A DNA stretch of 64,000 bases from Acinetobacter terrestris (GTDB lineage: Bacteria; Pseudomonadota; Gammaproteobacteria; Pseudomonadales; Moraxellaceae): positions 1 through 64,000 of the forward strand of contig NZ_SJNZ01000012.1 in the NCBI RefSeq assembly GCF_004331155.1, written 5' to 3'. Both the position numbers and the translations under genes were made by a program. Position 1 is the first letter of the stretch; each line of letters starts with the position of its first letter. The notes under the pieces were generated by a model. That model had not been told where the DNA came from, ran no database searches, and saw only the letters and a program-made list of their open reading frames with translations. Shown here in pieces: positions 56,692 to 64,000 of the stretch.

Positions 56692-59600
56692 TTATTGTGG
56701 ATCAGCTTTAGTCGTTTTCAAAAGCGTTTGCAAATTAGCAGCTTTTGGTTTTACAAGCCAGAATTTACGGCTGTAAAAATCAAACTCGTTGCGGATCTTG
56801 TACGCCCAAGCACTACCTGTCTCAGCAATATGTTCATCCAAGATGCGGCACAAGAACTCTTGGTGTTCTTCCATCGCTTCTGTAGAGATACGGTTTAACT
56901 CGATCAACTCATGGTTATAGTGGTCAACGAAGTCATTATCAAGGTCAAGTACATAAGCAAAACCACCTGTCATACCTGCACCGAAGTTATGACCGACTTT
57001 ACCCAGTACAGTCACAATACCACCAGTCATATATTCACAGCAGTGATCGCCCGCACCTTCAATTACGGCAAATGCACCCGAGTTACGCACTGCGAAACGT
57101 TCGCCTGCAGTACCTGCAGCAAAGATTTTACCGCCAGTTGCACCATACAAGCATGTGTTACCGATGATTGCGGTATTTTGCGTCTGGAATGGCGAACCTT
57201 TTGGCGGGAAGATCGAGATACGGCCACCTGCCATACCTTTACCGACGTAATCGTTGGCATCACCTTCAAGCTTGATATGCAAACCGCCAGCGTTCCAAAC
57301 ACCGAGTGACTGACCTGCGGTTCCTTTCAGATTCATGACAACAGGATGTGTTTCCATCCCCAGGTTGCCATAACGGCGCGCAATTTCACCTGAAATACGT
57401 GCACCAATTGAACGGTCACAGTTCACCACATTGTAGTTAAACTCACCACTATTACCTGCTTCAATAGTCGGAAGCATCTCATCAACCATTCTCTCTGCAA
57501 GCAAGCCTTTATCAAATGGTGTATTACCTTGAACTTGGCAATATTGCGCTTTACCTTCAGCAGAAGGATGTGAGGTTAACAAGGCGCTTAAATCTAAATG
57601 AGCATGTTTATCTGTATCGCCCGGTAAGACTTCAAGCAAATCTGTACGGCCAATCAAGTCTTTCAAGCTCGAAATGCCTAAAGCCGCTAACCATTCACGG
57701 GTTTCTTCTGCAATAAAGTGGAAGAAATTAATTAGCATTTCTGGCTCGCCAATATAATGCTCTTGACGTAAATGGTCTTGCTGAGTTGCTACACCGGTTG
57801 CACAGTTGTTCAAGTGGCAAATACGCAGGTATTTACAACCGAGTGCAATCATTGGCGTAGAACCAAAGCCGAAGCTTTCTGCACCCAGAATCGCTGCTTT
57901 AACCACATCTAAACCTGTTTTCAAACCACCATCGGTTTGTACACGCACTTTGCCACGAAGGTCGTTTACACGAAGGGCTTGATGCGCCTCAGCCAGACCC
58001 AGCTCCCATGGCGAACCTGCATGGTGAATTGAGGAAAGTGGAGAAGCCGCAGTACCACCGTCATAACCAGAAATGGTAATGAAATCGGCATATGCTTTTG
58101 CTACACCTGCCGCAATTGTCCCTACACCCGGTTCAGAAACCAGTTTTACTGACACCATTGCTTGAGGATTGACTTGTTTTAAGTCAAAGATCAATTGTGA
58201 CAAATCTTCAATTGAGTAGATGTCATGGTGCGGTGGTGGTGAAATCAGAGTGACACCCGGAACGGAGTAACGTAAACGTGCAATTAAGCCATTCACTTTA
58301 CCACCCGGTAACTGACCGCCTTCACCCGGTTTCGCACCTTGCGCCACTTTAATCTGCAACACTTCAGCAGACGTTAAATATGCTGGTGTTACACCGAAAC
58401 GACCTGATGCAATCTGTTTGATTTTCGAGTTACGGATGGTGCCATAACGTGCAGGATCTTCACCGCCCTCACCCGAGTTTGAACGACCACCAATGGTGTT
58501 CATGGCAATTGCAATCGCTTCATGCGCTTCCGGTGACAATGCACCTAAAGACATGCCTGCAGAGTCGAAACGTGGCAAGATTTCTTCCACCGATTCCACT
58601 TGGTCGAGCGCAATTGAATTGTCTGTTTTCAGTTTGAATAAATCACGAATCGTGGTAATCGGACGGTTATTGACCAATTCTGCATATTCTTTAAAGTCAG
58701 CATAATCCCCTGAGCGTACTGCTTTATGTAGAGAATTGATCACGTCTGGGTTAAATGCGTGATATTCCTTGTCGAATACGAATTTCAGCAAACCACCCTG
58801 ATCAATCGGCTTACGGGCTTTCCACGCATTTTCAGCCAATTTTTTAAGATCATTTTCAAGGTCAGCAAATGTTGCCCCTTGAATACGGCTTGGCACGCCA
58901 GTGAAGCATTTATCAACCACTTCATTGGACAAACCTACGGCTTCGAATAACTGACCACCACGATAAGACGCAACAGTTGAGATACCCATTTTAGAAAGCA
59001 CTTTAAGCAGGCCTTTCTCAATGCCTTTACGGAAATTCGCTTGGGCATGAATTGGGTCACCCAACAACTCGCCTTTCGCGATCAAGTCATTGATCACGTC
59101 ATAAGCTAGGTATGGATAAATCGCAGTGGCACCAAAGCCCAGAATCACGGCAAATTGATGTGCATCGCGCGCCAAAGCGGTTTCTACAATGATGTTTGCA
59201 TCGGTACGTAAACCGGCTTGAATCAAGTGATGATGCACCGCACCTGTCGCCATCAAGGCATTGGCGGGTAAATAACCTTCACGAATTTTCTTGTCTGACA
59301 GCACCAGTAAAGTTTTGCCATCACGAATCGCTTGAGCCGCTTCCTCACAGATACGCGCAATCGCCGCCTGCGAACCTTCGCTTGCCACATAGTTCAAGTC
59401 GATGTCGGCAATTTCGTAGCCTTTACGACCCAAAGTACGCATTTGGTGCATTTTTGAGTTTGACAATACCGGGCTTGAAATGATCAGGCGATCTGCATGT
59501 TCAGGACTTTGTTCAAATACGTTTTGCTCACGACCCAAACATGTCTCTAGAGACATCACGATCGATTCACGTAATGGATCAATCGGTGGGTTAGTTACCT

Positions 59601-61173
59601 GAGCGAACTGTTGACGGAAATAATCCGACACATGACGAACCTGACGGGACAATACGGCCATTGGCGTATCATCACCCATGGAGCCGACTGCTTCCTGACC
59701 GCTTTCCGCGATTGGACGAAGTAATTGATCACGTTCTTCAAAGGTCACCATGAACATTTTTTGTGAGGCTTTGAGCGCATCGCCTTTTAAGCCTTGATCA
59801 CATAAATATTCTTCAAGTTCTGGACTACCTTGTAGACGAATTGAATTTTCACGTAACCATTCACGGTAAGGGCGCATTTTTTTCAAATGGTTGCTGACAT
59901 CTTGAGTATCAAGCAATTTACCAGTGAGCGTATCAATCACCAAAATTTGACCTGGACCCACACGACCTTTAGAAATCACATCTTCAGGTTGATAGCCCCA
60001 AACACCAATTTCTGATGCAAGAGTGATATAACCATTTTTAGTGATTACCCAACGTGCAGGACGCAAACCGTTACGATCCAGCATACAGATGGCATGACGT
60101 CCATCCTGAATTACCAGGCCTGCAGGACCATCCCAGGCTTCCATGTGCTTAGAGTTAAACTCGTAAAATGCACGAAGATCGGCATCTAAAGTTTCAACAT
60201 TTTGCCAAGCAGGGGGAACCAGCATACGTAGCGCACGGAACAGGTCCATACCACCACCGACCAAGATTTCAAGCATATTGTCCAGGCTTGAAGAATCCGA
60301 ACCGGTACGGTTCACGATTGGATTGAGTTCAGTTAAACCTGGAAGTAATGGGTTTTCAAATTTTGGCAAACGCGCCATTGCCCAGTTTCGGTTTGCAGTA
60401 ATGGTATTGATTTCACCATTGTGTGCAAGATAACGGAACGGCTGCGCTAAAGGCCAACGCGGTAATGTATTGGTCGAGAAACGCTGATGGAAGACCACAA
60501 TGTGTGATTCCAAACGTGGATCTGCTAAATCGGTATAAAAGTCTGCGATTGCTTCAGGCATCATCAAACCTTTATAGGTGATGACTGTTGAACACAATGT
60601 TGTGACATAGAATGAAGAATCATTGCTCAGTAATTGTTCCGCACGACGACGTGCCAGGAATAATTTACGGTTGAATTCAACTTCAGTCACACCCATTGGG
60701 CAATTGACAATAATCTGTTCAAATGCCGGCATCGATTGAAGTGCAATTTCACCCAAAGCATCGACATTGGTTGGGATCACACGCCAAGCAAGAACTTTTA
60801 AGCCTTCAGATTCGATTTCTTTGGCTAAAACCTGTTTTGAATGCGCAGCAATTGCAGGATCTAGATTTAAAAATACCGTACCGACTGCAAAGACTTCACT
60901 TAAAGTGATATCACTGAGTTTTTTTGCTTCTTCACGGAAAAATGCTTTCGGCATAGCCAGCAATAAACCACAACCATCACCTGTCTTGCCATCTGCGGCA
61001 ATACCACCACGGTGGGTCATACAACTTAAGCTATGAATCGCGGTCTTGACCAGATCATGGCTTGCATCACCCTGCATATGGGCAATTAAACCGAAACCAC
61101 AGTTATCTTTAAACTCATCCGGTTGGTATAAACCTTGAGCGGGAGCTACAGTATTAGGCGATGGCATGTGCAT
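56692..61173 (-). CDS. gltB: glutamate synthase (NADPH) large subunit
   Basis: A 1493-aa subunit forming two glutamates from glutamine and 2-oxoglutarate. A short propeptide is removed to expose Cys25 ([13 protein letters not shown]), the class II glutaminase nucleophile; the amidotransferase domain runs to about 430. The FMN synthase domain (about 800-1200) contains [26 protein letters not shown] and a cluster motif [13 protein letters not shown]; a C-terminal GXGXG beta-helix follows. I chose ATG 61173: it has AAGAAGGG at ideal spacing, while starts at 61194 and 61212 do not. Confidence 0.97.
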   Translation of the reverse strand: MHMPSPNTVAPAQGLYQPDEFKDNCGFGLIAHMQGDASHDLVKTAIHSLSCMTHRGGIAADGKTGDGCGLLLAMPKAFFREEAKKLSDITLSEVFAVGTVFLNLDPAIAAHSKQVLAKEIESEGLKVLAWRVIPTNVDALGEIALQSMPAFEQIIVNCPMGVTEVEFNRKLFLARRRAEQLLSNDSSFYVTTLCSTVITYKGLMMPEAIADFYTDLADPRLESHIVVFHQRFSTNTLPRWPLAQPFRYLAHNGEINTITANRNWAMARLPKFENPLLPGLTELNPIVNRTGSDSSSLDNMLEILVGGGMDLFRALRMLVPPAWQNVETLDADLRAFYEFNSKHMEAWDGPAGLVIQDGRHAICMLDRNGLRPARWVITKNGYITLASEIGVWGYQPEDVISKGRVGPGQILVIDTLTGKLLDTQDVSNHLKKMRPYREWLRENSIRLQGSPELEEYLCDQGLKGDALKASQKMFMVTFEERDQLLRPIAESGQEAVGSMGDDTPMAVLSRQVRHVSDYFRQQFAQVTNPPIDPLRESIVMSLETCLGREQNVFEQSPEHADRLIISSPVLSNSKMHQMRTLGRKGYEIADIDLNYVASEGSQAAIARICEEAAQAIRDGKTLLVLSDKKIREGYLPANALMATGAVHHHLIQAGLRTDANIIVETALARDAHQFAVILGFGATAIYPYLAYDVINDLIAKGELLGDPIHAQANFRKGIEKGLLKVLSKMGISTVASYRGGQLFEAVGLSNEVVDKCFTGVPSRIQGATFADLENDLKKLAENAWKARKPIDQGGLLKFVFDKEYHAFNPDVINSLHKAVRSGDYADFKEYAELVNNRPITTIRDLFKLKTDNSIALDQVESVEEILPRFDSAGMSLGALSPEAHEAIAIAMNTIGGRSNSGEGGEDPARYGTIRNSKIKQIASGRFGVTPAYLTSAEVLQIKVAQGAKPGEGGQLPGGKVNGLIARLRYSVPGVTLISPPPHHDIYSIEDLSQLIFDLKQVNPQAMVSVKLVSEPGVGTIAAGVAKAYADFITISGYDGGTAASPLSSIHHAGSPWELGLAEAHQALRVNDLRGKVRVQTDGGLKTGLDVVKAAILGAESFGFGSTPMIALGCKYLRICHLNNCATGVATQQDHLRQEHYIGEPEMLINFFHFIAEETREWLAALGISSLKDLIGRTDLLEVLPGDTDKHAHLDLSALLTSHPSAEGKAQYCQVQGNTPFDKGLLAERMVDEMLPTIEAGNSGEFNYNVVNCDRSIGARISGEIARRYGNLGMETHPVVMNLKGTAGQSLGVWNAGGLHIKLEGDANDYVGKGMAGGRISIFPPKGSPFQTQNTAIIGNTCLYGATGGKIFAAGTAGERFAVRNSGAFAVIEGAGDHCCEYMTGGIVTVLGKVGHNFGAGMTGGFAYVLDLDNDFVDHYNHELIELNRISTEAMEEHQEFLCRILDEHIAETGSAWAYKIRNEFDFYSRKFWLVKPKAANLQTLLKTTKADPQ

Positions 61174-61622
61174 AGCGTACCCTTCTTTCAACATGGCCCA
61201 TAAAGCGGGCATCTAACAATCAAATATCTTCTTTGCGATTTAGTCCAATTTACTCACACGCAGATCAAGACTGGGCAGAATCATTTTCTTCACATACTTA
61301 AGATAATCGCATTTCATCTTCTATGCATGGATCAATTACAAAAATGTTTTACTGATGTTACGCACTTTTTTAAAGCAGGCAAATTCAGCAACTTCGCACA
61401 ATCTTTGAATCTTTTCGCGCCAAAATAGGGACAATAACTCAATTCATGCACCAATAAAGCAAAAATGATGCCAATTAAGAAAGGATAAAGCTAAATGTTT
61501 TAAATATAGAAACATTAAAGCTTCATCTCAGTTAGCTTATTTTTTTGGCAGCATTTTTCGCACTATTTTTGTGCATTCAATTATTTTTATAGCTTAATTT
61601 GCTCTATTTTAGAACTCTATTT
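61174..61622. promoter_or_regulatory. gltB upstream region
   Basis: About 450 bp without a gene. It must carry the gltB promoter. A small hairpin GCAC...GTGC lies at about 61559-61573, after the SPOR-type gene. No specific operator was recognised. Confidence 0.4.
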
Positions 61623-62465
61623 CTAATTAAATGGATCGCTAATTTCAGTTTCTGCTGCTTTATTGCCATTTCTTTTCGGCGCAGGTTCAACTGAGGAATG
61701 TGACTGCTGAACATCAACCACATTTCCTTCTTCATCACGACGCGTAACAGTTGTAGTAGTTGTTGCTTTAGGGTCAACCACGGGTACAGTCGGTTTGGGT
61801 TTAGGTACGACCAATAGACTTTCATCAATGCGAGGCAATGGTGCAGACTTCAAATTGACTGCATATAGTTTGCTATTCGAGCCCATTTCATCTGCGCCCA
61901 TATCATTGACCAAGGCAGCATAATCTTCAATATTCTGAACTTGAGCTTGAATAGACTTGGGAAACTGGAACGGCAATTGTTGAAGGGCCTGTTTTGCCTG
62001 ATCGCTATTTCGATAGATCCCATAAAGCAGAACATATTGTTCAATTTGATTTTCGCCACTTAAGCGAATGTAGAAAAAATTCTTACGATCAGACTGTTTT
62101 TTTAGAAAACTTCGAATCACATCATCTTTGCTTGCTCGAAACAGTTCAATCGTGGTGGCGTTTTTATTATCACTGATAAATTTACTGCCACGAAATTCGG
62201 GTTCATAGCTTCCCGTATTGACCACACGTGTGGTCATTTCCAAAGGACGTACTTCTTCTTGAAGTGCGCCAAGAAGGCTGGTTGCAGCAACTTTTTCCGG
62301 TTGAATTTGTAATTCAGATTCAGTTTCAGCAGATTTTTCTACTTCTACCAAAGCATCACTATCGGTAATTGCCCAAAAAATAAGTGCTGCAAACAGGCAC
62401 ACCAACCCACACACCAGCCAGATATAGTTTTGAATACGTTGCCATTGTGTACGGAGGGTTGCCAT
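61623..62465 (-). CDS. SPOR-type membrane protein downstream of aroB (DamX position)
   Basis: A 280-aa bitopic inner-membrane protein. A cytoplasmic N-terminus and one helix (residues 16-33, WLVCGLVCLFAALIFWAI) are followed by a periplasmic region. Residues about 118-185 (FFYIRLSGENQIEQYVLLYG, YRNSDQAKQALQQLP) look like a SPOR peptidoglycan-binding fold. The tail is Pro/Thr-rich and low-complexity (residues 235-280). It follows aroB by 3 bp, the place of damX in aroK-aroB-damX operons, so a septal role is inferred; sequence similarity to DamX itself is weak. Confidence 0.72.
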   Translation of the reverse strand: MATLRTQWQRIQNYIWLVCGLVCLFAALIFWAITDSDALVEVEKSAETESELQIQPEKVAATSLLGALQEEVRPLEMTTRVVNTGSYEPEFRGSKFISDNKNATTIELFRASKDDVIRSFLKKQSDRKNFFYIRLSGENQIEQYVLLYGIYRNSDQAKQALQQLPFQFPKSIQAQVQNIEDYAALVNDMGADEMGSNSKLYAVNLKSAPLPRIDESLLVVPKPKPTVPVVDPKATTTTTVTRRDEEGNVVDVQQSHSSVEPAPKRNGNKAAETEISDPFN

Positions 62466-62468
62466 GAC

Positions 62469-63554
62469 TTATGCCTTCTCTTGATTCGCTAAAATCGCTT
62501 GTTTCATCAATTCCACATCGAATTCTTTGCTAATTACAGCCTGTCCTAAAGATTTCATTAGAACCAGACGTAACTGTCCATTCAGCACTTTTTTATCATG
62601 TGTCATATATGCGAGGAATTCATCAAGTGGAATAGCTGGGCATTTTACGGGTAAATGGGCACGTTGAATGATTTTTTTTGTACGTTCTAAATCTTCCGCT
62701 GAAATCCAGCCCATGCGTTGCGACAAATCCGCAGCCATCACCATACCCGTTGCGACCGCTTCACCGTGTAACCAAACGCCATATCCTAAGTAAGACTCGA
62801 TAGCATGACCAAAAGTATGTCCCAAGTTAAGCAAAGCACGTTCGCCTTGCTCTTTTTCATCATTCGCAACGATACGCGCCTTATGTACACATGAACGGTA
62901 AACTGCTTCAGCCAGTAATGCCGAATCACGCCCGACCAGGCCATCCATATTTTCTTCGAGCCAAAGCAAAAAATCCAGATCACCCAACAAGGCATATTTA
63001 ATCACTTCTGCCAGACCCGCTGACAGTTCTCGATCAGGCAAAGTGCTTAATTGCGCCATATCGGCCAACACCACTTGTGGCTGCTGGAAAGCACCAATCA
63101 TGTTCTTACCTAATGGATGATTAATACCGGTTTTTCCTCCCACACTTGAATCCACTTGCGACAGAAGCGTGGTCGGAACCTGAATGAAATATACGCCGCG
63201 TTGGAAACAGGCAGAGGCAAAACCAGCCATATCGCCAATCACGCCACCCCCCAGTGCCAGAACGGTAGCATCTCGGTTAAATCCGGCTTCCAATAAAGCG
63301 TCAAAAATCAAATTTAAATGTTCAATATTTTTATATTTTTCACCATCAGGCAAAATGCATGTTGCAACTGTTTTCCCTAAAGCTTCAATTGCAGTCACAT
63401 AATGTTCTAAATACAAAGGTGCAACCGTTGTATTGGTCACAATCATCACTTGCTTACCCTTGATATAAGGTTCAAGTAATGATTGTGGATTTAAATCACT
63501 GCCAATAAAAATAGGATAGCGGCGATCGCCGAGTTCAACATGTAAAGTTTGCAT
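62469..63554 (-). CDS. aroB: 3-dehydroquinate synthase
   Basis: A 361-aa zinc- and NAD-dependent enzyme, second step of the shikimate pathway (DAHP to 3-dehydroquinate). Motifs: [14 protein letters not shown] (about 70), [16 protein letters not shown] (NAD, about 100), [21 protein letters not shown] (about 125), and metal ligands in [12 protein letters not shown] (about 183) and [12 protein letters not shown] (about 245), plus HGEAVATGM. Normal length. It lies 17 bp after aroK. Confidence 0.97.
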   Translation of the reverse strand: MQTLHVELGDRRYPIFIGSDLNPQSLLEPYIKGKQVMIVTNTTVAPLYLEHYVTAIEALGKTVATCILPDGEKYKNIEHLNLIFDALLEAGFNRDATVLALGGGVIGDMAGFASACFQRGVYFIQVPTTLLSQVDSSVGGKTGINHPLGKNMIGAFQQPQVVLADMAQLSTLPDRELSAGLAEVIKYALLGDLDFLLWLEENMDGLVGRDSALLAEAVYRSCVHKARIVANDEKEQGERALLNLGHTFGHAIESYLGYGVWLHGEAVATGMVMAADLSQRMGWISAEDLERTKKIIQRAHLPVKCPAIPLDEFLAYMTHDKKVLNGQLRLVLMKSLGQAVISKEFDVELMKQAILANQEKA

Positions 63555-63571
63555 GAAATTAAAACCGTTAA

Positions 63572-64000
63572 TTAGACTAAATCTGCTTCTTGAGAAACAA
63601 TCAGATGTAAGATTTTTTGGGCTAAATCACGAGCAGCCCCCTGGTTGGTTTCAATAATATAATGCGCAACTTCCCGATACAAAGGATCACGAAGCGCCAA
63701 TAAATCACGTAACTTTTGTTCAGGGTTTTCAACTTGCAATAAAGGACGGTTTTTATCCCGGTAGGTACGCTGTAATTGAATTTCAACAGGAGTATAGAGA
63801 TAAACAACGATTCCGCGTTGTTTTAAAAACTCGCGATTGAGCGCTTGGGTCACTGCGCCACCACCAGTTGCCAGAACCAGTTGTGTGTGAGCAGTGAGTT
63901 CATCGATCACCATTGTTTCACGGTTACGAAATCCCTTTTCACCTTCTTTTTCAAAAATCCAAGGAATTGTCGCTCCTGTTTTGCGTTCAATTTCATGATC
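63572..64000 (-). CDS. aroK: shikimate kinase, 3' part (continues beyond window)
   Basis: At least 142 C-terminal residues in an open frame running off the window edge at 64000. The start of the protein and the P-loop are outside. Visible: [20 protein letters not shown] (the second half of the shikimate-binding motif), [24 protein letters not shown], and the lid region [14 protein letters not shown]. The gene phosphorylates shikimate. Order aroK-aroB-SPOR-gltB-gltD is that of Pseudomonas, where pilMNOPQ lies upstream. Confidence 0.95.
   Translation of the reverse strand, partial: DHEIERKTGATIPWIFEKEGEKGFRNRETMVIDELTAHTQLVLATGGGAVTQALNREFLKQRGIVVYLYTPVEIQLQRTYRDKNRPLLQVENPEQKLRDLLALRDPLYREVAHYIIETNQGAARDLAQKILHLIVSQEADLV

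Overview
This window is chromosomal DNA from an Acinetobacter species (Moraxellaceae). The base composition is AT-rich. It carries genus-typical genes: a CraA/MdfA-type efflux pump, lipase foldase followed by lipases, a pilA/PglL glycosylation locus, and a SpoT whose synthetase half is degenerate. Housekeeping gene order is also gammaproteobacterial: rpsP-rimM-trmD-rplS, gmk-rpoZ-spoT, bfd/bfr, gltBD and aroK-aroB-SPOR. The species cannot be named from the sequence alone.

Layout. 0.3-6.7 kb: FUSC membrane protein, DUF3817 protein, a cluster of intergenic hairpin repeats, craA-like efflux pump, a decayed AbiH phage-defence gene and a small lipoprotein. 6.8-14.5 kb: a D-2-hydroxyglutarate dehydrogenase-like flavoprotein divergent from serA, two EamA transporters, a hemerythrin, a TSUP transporter and truB. 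14.7-18.9 kb: lipase foldase followed by two intact secreted lipases and a third, broken one. 19-21.2 kb: ribosomal/tRNA-modification operon. 21.3-29.0 kb: type IV pilus minor-pilin operon (fimT-pilV-pilW-pilX-pilY1 plus two pilE-like genes) containing three poly-G tracts. 29.2-35.1 kb: ispH, gmk, rpoZ, spoT, ridA, bfd, bfr.

35.2-51.6 kb is the accessory hot spot. The native order, inferred on the minus strand, was pilA-tfpO-pglL. Only pglL is intact. An IS5-family remnant, a pilin pseudogene and a truncated, frameshifted tfpO-like gene lie next to it. A roughly 11.8-kb island (about 39525-51337) separates the truncated tfpO from a pilA stump of ten codons that still has its sigma-54 promoter. 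The island encodes a four-gene minus-strand operon resembling the ginABCD module of GInt islands: three tyrosine recombinases and one small protein, with the third recombinase gene interrupted by an amber codon. It also carries phage-like regulators, a HAD hydrolase, hypothetical proteins and a complete pilA with its own sigma-54 promoter. The island therefore appears to have destroyed the resident pilin gene while supplying another allele.

51.6-64 kb returns to core genes: TPM/TPM/LemA membrane cluster, a PF10118 protein, glutamate synthase (gltB, gltD), a SPOR-type membrane protein, aroB and the 3' part of aroK.

Functional links: the minor pilins, PilY1, PilA and PglL all serve type IV pili; Bfd and Bfr handle stored iron, with a Fur-like site at bfd; SerA and the adjacent dehydrogenase probably cooperate in serine synthesis; GltBD supplies glutamate. 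No tRNA, rRNA or CRISPR array was recognised.
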